Positions 59,801-64,000 of a stretch of 64,000 nt of DNA are shown here, piece by piece (position 1 is the stretch's first letter; the number at the start of each line of letters is the position of its first letter). Below the pieces are notes generated by a model. That model had not been told where the DNA came from. It saw nothing but the letters and a program-made list of their open reading frames with translations, and searched no databases. Location of the stretch: NCBI GenBank assembly GCA_032718565.1, contig JAVGVS010000004.1, positions 4,159,302 to 4,223,301 on the forward strand, written 5' to 3'. Both the position numbers and the translations under genes were made by a program. Source of the DNA: Distichodus sexfasciatus (taxonomy: Eukaryota > Chordata > Actinopteri > Characiformes > Distichodontidae).

Positions 59801-62072
59801 ATATATACACACACACATATATATATATATATGTTCTGTGTATCGTGATATAGCTTAAAAATATTGTGATATTATTTTAAGGCCATATCTTTCTGGGAGA
59901 GAACTACATTTCCCACAATCCTTTGGGCATGACTCGGAGCCGCATCACAATAATGCGATGGACGCACGCCCACAGTAAACACTGAAAATATAGTAAACAG
60001 CAAAACATGTATGCGCTAGGGGAGTTTTCCGGATGGAAGGGAGAATGAGCTGTCTACTTTGAGAGGACAGAGAAACTTTCACGTGAGGATTGGAATTCCA
60101 TGTTCACGATATAGTCATTTACTAAATCGTATGTGGAATAAGCCATGATACATTAAGTATATTTGATATATCGCCCACCCTTAAGTGCAATCAGTTGGTT
60201 CATCTGGGTATGATGCTAGTCCAGCTGGTCAAGGGTTTAATATACATCTTATGATGATTTGTCAAAGGATTTGGCACCAACACATACCACTCTATGTATG
60301 TCGAGATTTTTCAGCAAAAATTTAAAGACCAGCATAAGTTTTGAGACAGATCATGATGGTGATCTGGTGACATCTGTTTGTCCTGCAGGTTTGGCCCCAT
60401 AAACCTTGAGACTATCCAAAATTGACGGTGACAAGCTACAACAAAAAAACTTTTTCCAGACAGGTAATGAGTACACTTGCTGTGTCCTCTCATCACTTTA
60501 TGACAACTCATCTGCTGAGATGAATTCTGAGCGAACTGGTGGGTTGTGAAAGCTTGTGTCATATCCTCTTCACGTCACAGCTCAGCCTGGACTCCCGCTG
60601 CCCGAGCATCTGGATGAGTCAATCCACGTCGGTGATCTGGCAGCCTGGCTTCGACTGCCATCCCAAAACTCTCGTTTGCAGCCACAGGAAGCCATTATAA
60701 TATCGGACAGCACGGAGAACTGAAGGTTGAACTTTATCAACCTCCCTTGTGAAACCTTCAAGCACCGGCATAAGGAAATATTCAATGTTCTAATCAGAGA
60801 GAATGTGCAGAGCTGAGGGTTGACTGCTGTAACCTCAAGGACATGTCCAGGCATAGCTGTAAAGTTTCAAATTCAGGCTTCAAGAGACAGAAACTTTTTT
60901 GTTCCTTGCAACAAAACTCTAATATATTTATGTTTCTTTACTTAAAAATAAACTCAACAAAAGGTCACGGTAAGATGGAGAAGTTAGGATTTTACAGTTG
61001 ATGCAGGTGCAACTATAGAATCCTTGAAAAGAAAAAAACTGAAAAGAGAGATTCTCTATTCTTACTTCTCTGTCAAACTCACTTTGTTGGGCTTGACGGC
61101 TCTTTGTAGATTCTCAATCCATTTGTCTCTTTCTGCCGCTGACCGACAGGCAAAACACTTCGTTCCTGAGGCCGTTGTCACCTGAGATACAAGATAAAGA
61201 CAACACACTGACATGTTTAACCAAAAAAATGCTTCCATCAAAGACGCGAGGAGACAATGGAATATTGGCCGCCATCATGCTGTCCTGTTAACTGGCAACA
61301 GTGACATGTCTAAAACGTCCAGCAATGCTGCTGCTGTGTCTTATACACTCAAAACAGACTGCTCTTCAACAATCAATTTTATGATTTTTTTTTTCCTGAT
61401 AAAGTGGCTCAAAAATAATTCAAGAACACTTCTCAATACTTATCTGTAGCAACCCAAAGAGCTCAGGCCATTTGGAAAATCCTTTACCTGCAAACACTCG
61501 GCAGCTGGCAATAGCAGCTTCTTTCCATTGTTTGTTCCATTGTTTAAAAAAATAAAACATTTCTGGCAGTGACCTTTAGGAAAAGATCTGTTAATTTCTA
61601 CATAATGGATTCTAACTGGAACCGGTTTCCATTAAGTGCTTTCCATCAAAATCTCCTCCAAGAAGTAAAGGTTCCCATTAGGAATAAATTATGTGAATTA
61701 ACAATCCATCCACCAAGTCATAAACTTCAGATGATTGTCCACCCAAGTGACACGCATCCTCAGCTGAAATGGTGAAAGGGTTCACAGATAGTGTAGCTAT
61801 GAAAACTATCTCCAGTAGGAAACATTTGAAAACTTTATTGGTTTTCTCATTTTTAGCTCTTAAAATGTCATCACTGAATCTCTGACCTGCAATTAAAAAC
61901 AACAAAATCCTGTCTGACCTCAAAGCAGTACTCCTGCCCTAGGATGCTGGAGTGAACCGGTTTGATGATGGCGTCCTCGTCCAGCGTGAGGTCCAGCGCC
62001 TCCGCCGCGCTACTGGGAGACAGCAAGGACTCATGGGAGTGGGACTCTTTGAAGCTCTGCATCAGACGAGTC
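32518..62072 (-). CDS. syngap1: SYNGAP1, synaptic Ras/Rap GTPase-activating protein (partial, 17 exons)
   Basis: SynGAP switches off Ras and Rap at excitatory synapses and binds PSD-95. Exons: 61919-62072, 61083-61181, 58938-59177, 58156-58491, 57696-57840, 57449-57593, 56662-56898, 56316-56517, 54588-54793, 53598-53811, 51130-51774, 50443-50895, 49518-49688, 47174-47385, 41884-41956, 37726-37787, 32518-32560. The join gives 1211 codons plus stop. Local residues 1-84 are the end of the PH domain. C2 follows ([20 protein letters not shown]). RasGAP runs from about 230 to 520, with arginine finger [10 protein letters not shown] (codon 57772-57774) and FLRFLCPAVMSPSLF. Residues 520-1025 are disordered. 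The coiled coil is about 1060-1177, and the protein ends QTAV, a class I PDZ ligand. The N-terminus is off the right edge. Whether this is paralog a or b is unknown. Confidence 0.95.
32561..32990 (-). promoter_or_regulatory. Extended polypyrimidine tract upstream of the terminal exon
   Basis: The plus strand is strongly purine-rich over about 430 bases (GGAGGAAGGAGGGAGGGAGG, AGAGAGAAAGAGAGG), so the SYNGAP1 transcript is C/U-rich here. Such tracts bind PTB-family splicing repressors. A role in choosing the terminal frame is inference. Confidence 0.5.
32991..36630. other. SYNGAP1 last intron, unique part
   Basis: About 3.6 kb of AT-rich intron. I see only scattered homopolymers and CA-rich text (35790-35840), with no exon and no assignable repeat. 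Confidence 0.45.
36631..36742 (+). repeat. Short interspersed repeat (TTTACATTT...GCAGATGC type)
   Basis: TTTACATTTTATAGCATTTA followed by GCAGATGCTTTTATCCAGAG is the well-known fish repeat beginning with a pattern of TTAGCAGACGCTTTTATCC. Related copies lie near 40035, 42505 and 45636. Confidence 0.6.
36899..36937 (+). pseudogene. LINE reverse-transcriptase motif fragment
   Basis: Translates GVPQGSVLGPFLI, matching the conserved GVPQGS-x-LGP-x-LF motif of non-LTR retrotransposon reverse transcriptases. Only this short block is readable; the rest has decayed. Confidence 0.6.
37726..37787 (-). CDS. syngap1: SYNGAP1 62-nt exon (probable cassette)
   Basis: Acceptor TGATTTCTCTTAG and donor CACAG|GTAATG. 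It enters in phase 0 and reads GRRQSILVQPRLAPVPPRMH plus AG. Sixty-two is not a multiple of three, so including or skipping it switches the frame of the terminal exon. Each choice gives a tail like a known mammalian isoform. Confidence 0.72.
37788..39742. other. SYNGAP1 intron between 73-nt and 62-nt exons, right-of-exon part
   Basis: Contains a (CA)n microsatellite at 37926-37963 and otherwise plain AT-rich intron. No further feature seen. Confidence 0.5.
37926..37963. repeat. (CA)n microsatellite
   Basis: CA dinucleotide run interrupted once by TC, in a SYNGAP1 intron. Confidence 0.9.
39743..39781 (+). pseudogene. Second, more decayed LINE reverse-transcriptase motif
   Basis: Reads GVSECSVLSLFLF, aligning residue for residue with the motif at 36899-36937 after several substitutions. 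Same strand, 2.8 kb apart. Confidence 0.4.
40035..40204 (+). repeat. Short interspersed repeat copy
   Basis: ACATTTAACAGATGCTCTCA and a tail with CCTACCAACTAGGCTGCCA match the family at 36631 and 45636. Confidence 0.5.
40690..41290. repeat. Degenerate tandem repeat in SYNGAP1 intron
   Basis: The order AGCAAATCTTGG, then GGCATTGTCCCATAG, then TTTAAAAAGGCACAATACAA recurs, with drift, at about 40692, 40913, 41059 and 41180. Period is roughly 120-200 bp because of indels. Confidence 0.55.
41769..41860. repeat. (GAAA)n/(GGAA)n microsatellite
   Basis: About 18 GAAA units followed by GGAA units, ending 24 bases from the exon at 41884 on its donor side. Confidence 0.95.
41884..41956 (-). CDS. syngap1: SYNGAP1 exon, end of coiled coil
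   Basis: Encodes LMAVEDELRGGAVTEHKARI FADQ; mammals have RLMLVEEELRRD here. The acceptor is TTCTCTTGAAG and the donor CAG|GTCTGT. It ends in phase 0, which lets the following exon be skipped without loss of an open frame. Confidence 0.88.
42505..42690 (+). repeat. Short interspersed repeat copy
   Basis: Has TAAGGGTATTGCTCAAGGGC and a terminal TCTTACCACTAAACCATCACC, matching the family at 45636. Confidence 0.55.
45636..45840 (+). repeat. Short interspersed repeat copy
   Basis: Reads AGCAGACACTCTTATCCAGA, then GAGCAAGGTTAAGGG, ending CATCCTACCACTAGGCTACC. This is the clearest copy of its family in the window. Confidence 0.6.
46075..46285 (-). repeat. tRNA-derived SINE, left member of head-to-head pair
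   Basis: The complement carries the tRNA-like head (GGTAGCATAATGGTTAGGG) and the body ACATTTTGTTGTGGTGCACT. It faces the plus-strand copy that begins near 46299. Confidence 0.65.
46299..46575 (+). repeat. tRNA-derived SINE, right member of head-to-head pair
   Basis: tRNA-like head with box A region TAATGGTTAGGGAGTTCG and box B GGTTCAAATCTC, then a body ending in a CACTTTCACTTT tail. It is a retroposed copy, not a functional tRNA gene. Confidence 0.7.
47174..47385 (-). CDS. syngap1: SYNGAP1 exon, coiled coil
   Basis: Encodes VREYEEEIQTLKDRLMLSHR, KLEEYERRLLTQEQQTNKIL and a Gln/Glu-rich end. The heptad-rich segment mediates SynGAP trimerisation in mammals. The acceptor is TCGTATCTTCAG and the donor AG|GTAATA. 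Confidence 0.95.
47386..49517. other. SYNGAP1 intron
   Basis: AT-rich intron. Near 48290-48410 there is LINE-like tail text (TTCTTTGCACTGTTAAAACT). No exon seen. Confidence 0.5.
49518..49688 (-). CDS. syngap1: SYNGAP1 exon
   Basis: Encodes TPASERTVAWVSNMPHLSAD and then REEFKLKEYSKSMDESRLDR, conserved through vertebrates. The acceptor is TTCTCTTTCCAG and the donor AGG|GTGAGT. Confidence 0.95.
49689..50442. other. SYNGAP1 intron
   Basis: AT-rich, with a poly-T/A area near 49925-50040. Nothing recognisable. Confidence 0.5.
50443..50895 (-). CDS. syngap1: SYNGAP1 exon, Gln/Ser-rich disordered segment
   Basis: Encodes DNLQQQQMM, a Ser/Pro/Gln-rich stretch, SGNLLQSPESGFG and LLKPSISKQ. The last two blocks match mammals (SGNLLQSPEP, LKPSITKQ); the middle is divergent. 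The donor CAG|GTGATT follows KPSISKQ. Confidence 0.9.
51130..51774 (-). CDS. syngap1: SYNGAP1 exon, Gly/Ser-rich disordered segment
   Basis: Encodes VNESISMMDLQDSRMNSVSN, a Gly-rich run, RLSQMGTTTD with six Gln, FPLSFQNPLFHMAADGP and IHSHSYSDD. These islands match mammalian SynGAP. The ten-His tract of mammals is only HHQH here. The donor CAG|GTATCC is clear, but the acceptor (AACAGCAG) has a poor pyrimidine tract, so the 5' border is the least certain in the gene. Confidence 0.85.
51775..53597. other. SYNGAP1 intron with minisatellite-like array
   Basis: An AT-rich intron of 1823 bp. Half of it is occupied by the degenerate 20-bp repeat described separately. Confidence 0.5.
51970..52930. 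repeat. Degenerate minisatellite of about 20-22 bp units
   Basis: Dozens of imperfect copies of ACAAGAAAGTATCATGTGCG-like units follow one another, with GAAAGTA and a GCATGC/GCACA core. Near 52810-52905 the units run in the opposite orientation (TTACTTTCTCATGGGCATGC). Confidence 0.75.
53598..53811 (-). CDS. syngap1: SYNGAP1 exon
   Basis: Encodes SIDITRLPSPTSAMSSGGGP and [28 protein letters not shown], matching mammalian [20 protein letters not shown]. The acceptor is GCTTCCTGCAG and the donor AAG|GTAAGC. Confidence 0.95.
53812..54587. other. SYNGAP1 intron
   Basis: Plain AT-rich intron. Nothing recognisable. Confidence 0.5.
54588..54793 (-). CDS. syngap1: SYNGAP1 exon after RasGAP domain
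   Basis: Encodes DAIIKLGPLPRLLNDISMAL RNPHLQRQPS and MMRDLN, conserved after the RasGAP domain. The acceptor is TTTCTCCCAAG and the donor AG|GTACAA. Confidence 0.95.
54794..56315. other. SYNGAP1 intron with dispersed repeat
   Basis: AT-rich intron. The stretch 55360-55565 is a dispersed fish repeat with self-complementary GATGAGAGGTGAAACGTCTT and TTTGCCTCTCATCC. Its class is not determined. Confidence 0.45.
56316..56517 (-). CDS. syngap1: SYNGAP1 exon, end of RasGAP domain
   Basis: Encodes FMNEFLEMEWGSMQQFLYEI SNLDSV and LGRELSILHSLLWEV, conserved in SynGAP. The acceptor is TTCTCTTCTAG and the donor AAG|GTAGGG. Confidence 0.95.
56662..56898 (-). CDS. syngap1: SYNGAP1 exon, RasGAP core
   Basis: Encodes VFPRELKEVFASWRVRCAER, then GSLFLRFLCPAVMSPSLF and YPDEQTSRTLTLIAKVLQNL. 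FLRFLCPA is the RasGAP family signature. The acceptor is CTATGCCCACCAG and the donor AA|GTCAGT. Confidence 0.96.
56899..57448. other. SYNGAP1 intron
   Basis: AT-rich, nothing recognisable. Confidence 0.5.
57449..57593 (-). CDS. syngap1: SYNGAP1 exon, RasGAP
   Basis: Encodes DFIRALYESEENCEVDPMRT and HQANLRMCCELALCKIVNSH. The acceptor is GCTTACCTGCAG and the donor TG|GTTAGT. Confidence 0.95.
57696..57840 (-). CDS. syngap1: SYNGAP1 exon with RasGAP arginine finger
   Basis: Encodes DFLSDMAMCEVDRFIDREHL, then [20 protein letters not shown]. The Arg of IFREN (codon 57772-57774) corresponds to the catalytic arginine finger that enters the Ras active site. The acceptor is TTCTCTCTTCAAG and the donor G|GTGACA. 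Confidence 0.96.
58156..58491 (-). CDS. syngap1: SYNGAP1 exon, end of C2 and start of RasGAP
   Basis: Encodes YLGLVSIPISSITGRQFVEQ WYPV, a Gly-rich loop, and YQTMSILPMELYKEFAEYV-like text (here RFQTMSILPMELYKEF). The Gly/Ser linker is much shorter than in mammals. The acceptor is TTCTCCTAACAG and the donor AAG|GTATGT. Confidence 0.95.
58600..58806 (+). repeat. tRNA-type SINE copy
   Basis: The right end, AGTATCAGATAAATGCCGTA, is the usual tail of a fish SINE family. The upstream body is degraded. Confidence 0.5.
58938..59177 (-). CDS. syngap1: SYNGAP1 exon, C2 domain
   Basis: Encodes [35 protein letters not shown] and WGEHFEFNNLPAV. Five residues around mammalian SASGD are missing or altered (SKPRTDTVFW). 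The acceptor is TTCCTCCCACCCAG and the donor AAG|GTAAGG. Confidence 0.96.
59178..59730. other. SYNGAP1 intron, unique part
   Basis: Nothing recognisable before the element at 59731. Confidence 0.5.
59731..60183. mobile_element. Short hAT/MITE with a long internal palindrome
   Basis: Ends TAGGGCTGGGCGATAT and, inward from the right, TAAGGGTGGGCGATAT. The flanks TGTGCAAT (59723-59730) and AGTGCAAT (60184-60191) match at 7 of 8. Within it, about 59745-59800 and 59832-59888 are near-perfect inverted copies around a TA/CA microsatellite. Confidence 0.8.
60184..61082. other. SYNGAP1 intron
   Basis: Plain intron. No feature seen. Confidence 0.5.
61083..61181 (-). CDS. syngap1: SYNGAP1 exon, end of PH domain
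   Basis: Encodes VTTASGTKCFACRSAAERDK WIENLQRAVKPNK, the last strand and C-terminal helix of the PH domain. The acceptor is GTATCTCAG and the donor AAA|GTGAGT. Confidence 0.95.
61182..61918. other. SYNGAP1 intron
   Basis: Includes an 85-bp dispersed repeat (61303-61385) whose sister copy lies at 63512-63585. Confidence 0.5.
61919..62072 (-). CDS. syngap1: SYNGAP1 exon, PH domain
   Basis: Encodes TRLMQSFKESHSHESLLSPS SAAEALDL and IIKPVHSSILGQEYCFE, nearly identical to mammalian SynGAP. The acceptor is TTTGTCTCCTCACAG and the donor GAG|GTCAGA. It is the most 5' exon in the window. Confidence 0.96.
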
Positions 62073-63585
62073 CTGTGAGGAGACAAATACACACAAACAC
62101 ACACAGCCCAGCTGGGCAGCAGTCCCAAAAAAACCCACTGGATGGCACTTTTCCAGTGACACATTGTGACAGTGTACAATTTAGTCAAAGCTGGCGTTTC
62201 GTTTGATACCGCCCCAAGTCAGAGCATCAGTAGATGTCTCCGTGGCAACAGACACTGATGGGGGAAGTTCTGACAGCAAACTGTTGGTTTGGCGCACCTT
62301 AGAAAAGAAATGTCAGAACTTGCCACAAAAAGTCTGGTACACGGAAATGACAGAGTTAAATTGAAGTTACAATGTTTTAATGTAAAACCTCAAATTGAGA
62401 TCACCATTAATAATAAAATTCACCACAAATTTACAGATCCACTCTGAGAAGATTGCATGCGCTGACCCACACCTACCACACCTCCTAACACACAGCTCAG
62501 ACTGGCAAGAACCCTCATAGACTCCCAGTTCCTCACTGATCAGACAGATCCAGAGTGAAGAACGATGAGGTCAGGAAGAAGCATGTCGGATAAAGCAAAG
62601 GACATGAAAGCAAAGGAAGACTGGAAAAAAATGGTTAGATCCCTCCTGAAGTCGTAACTGCCTCTTCCGTATCCTCCCAGTATCTCTGTTACTGTACACA
62701 TTGAGCAAAGAAAATGTGCATTGGGCCGTTAAATACATACAGTGGAGAGAGAGAGAGAGAGAGAGAAAGAGGGTTATAAAAATAGACCCAAAGGAATGAG
62801 TCAGTATGAAAAGAAATGAAAGAAGGGGGTGGGGGAGGACGAGAGAGAGAGAGAGAGATAGAGACAGGGACAGAGTGAGAAATGGAAGACAGAGAGAGAC
62901 CTCTCCGAGAAAATCAAGGAGTTATGTAAGATCCAACGAGAGGGGGTGCGAGAGTGATAAAGAAAGAGATGGGAGAGGAAGAGAGAAAGAGGTGGGCAGA
63001 GGAACAAGAAGAGACAAACCACCACACAGAATACGTACAAGTCTGAAAGCCTCAGAGAGGCCACAATGAGTCCAGGCTTTATACAGACGCACTTTGTTAG
63101 CGTCCCTACTCTGGCCTTCATAGGGTATAAAGGCTGTTCATATAATGTGCATTTAATCATATTAACAGAAGCGTTTCTATCATTAAAAAATTATATACAG
63201 TTCTCACCTTATTTACAGAATTCTAGGTTTCTTTGGTTATCACTTTCCCAACTGGATATGAACTGACTGGACACAAAACTGGACATGAATTGGCTTTTTG
63301 GTCAGAAACTGACAAGAGTTAAACCTTAAACTTAAAAAATATATACATTTAATAAAATAGATATTTTAAATATCAATATCATGTGCTTTCTTTAACATTA
63401 GCATGTCCAGTTTGTGTGAGTCATCCACTGGCCTTTGATAAATCGTCAGATTTTTGCCACAAAAACCTTTTGTATGGATATTAGTGGTCTTCTTGAACAT
63501 GCCATTGATAGTGACATGTCTAAAAAGGCCAGCAATGTTGCTGCTGTGTCTTATGCGCTCAAAACAAACTGCACTTCAACAATCA
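62073..63585. other. SYNGAP1 intron with purine-rich tract
   Basis: The stretch 62740-63030 is almost all purine on the plus strand, with (GA)n runs at 62744-62766 and 62841-62858. No SYNGAP1 exon is seen; the upstream exons must be further right. Confidence 0.5.
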
Positions 63586-63954
63586 TTTGTTCATTCATTC
63601 ATTTTTCAAACTTAATTTTAATCCCTATCAGGGTCGTGGGGCCCGGAGTCTATACCAGGAACTACGGGCACAAGGCGGGGACCAACCTTAGACAGGCACC
63701 AACACACTGCAGTGCACACACACTCACACAATCACACTCTCATTCACACCTTACGGGGCCAATTTAGAGTCGCCAATTAACCTATATTGCATTCTTTTTG
63801 GACTGTGGAAGGAAATGGGAGAACCCGGAGAAAACCCACACAAACACAGGGAGAGCATGCAAACTCCACACAGAAAGGCCCTATGGCCGACCCCGGGATC
63901 GAACGTTCTTGCTGTGAGGCGGTAGCGCTAAGCACTGCGCCGCTGTGCCGCCCT
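63586..63954 (-). mobile_element. tRNA-derived SINE with target-site duplication
   Basis: On the minus strand it starts AGGGCGGCACAGCGGCGCAG, has a box-B-like GTTCGATCCC, a body including TGTGTGGAGTTTGCATGC, and an ATGAATGAATGAA tail. The flanks CACTTCAACAATCA (63572-63585) and CACTTTAACAATCA (63955-63968) match at 13 of 14, marking the insertion. Confidence 0.85.
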
Positions 63955-64000
63955 CACTTTAACAATCAATTTTCTAAAAATTGTTTTATAATTGTTCCTG

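Overview
This is vertebrate nuclear DNA, almost certainly from a teleost fish. It has long AT-rich introns, abundant hAT-type and Tc1-type DNA transposons, tRNA-derived SINEs and microsatellites, and two conserved vertebrate genes split into many small exons. I cannot name the species; the repeat set resembles ostariophysan fishes, but that is only an impression. No bacterial features, CRISPR arrays or rRNA are present.

Both genes are on the minus strand and head-to-tail. SMG5 (a nonsense-mediated mRNA decay factor) starts at the ATG at 20992-20994 and runs left. Fourteen coding exons are placed here (about 790 codons), and the gene leaves the window after the exon at 500-575, so its C-terminal PIN domain lies outside. 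SYNGAP1 (synaptic Ras/Rap GTPase-activating protein) enters from the right edge. Seventeen coding exons lie between 62072 and 32518: the end of the PH domain, C2, RasGAP with its arginine finger, a disordered region, a coiled coil and a PDZ-ligand C-terminus. All exon phases agree and the joined reading frame stays open throughout (1211 residues plus stop).

The most notable result is the 3' end of SYNGAP1. The terminal exon starting at 32560 is open in two frames. Including a 62-nt cassette exon (37726-37787) gives a short tail ending QTAV, matching the mammalian alpha1 PDZ ligand. Skipping it gives an 85-residue tail that resembles mammalian alpha2. A roughly 430-nt polypyrimidine tract (sense strand) precedes this exon, and a good splice donor overlaps the alpha1 stop codon.

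The rest is intron and intergenic sequence shaped by transposons. Several insertions are dated by target-site duplications: a hAT at 2698-4401 that makes up nearly all of what was an 86-bp SMG5 intron and carries a second hAT nested inside it; hATs at 10814-12232, 30218-31181 and 59731-60183; and a tRNA-SINE at 63586-63954. The SMG5 promoter lies in a CpG-rich stretch around 21000-21420. The region 22900-32300 is intergenic sequence plus the unresolved SYNGAP1 3' UTR.
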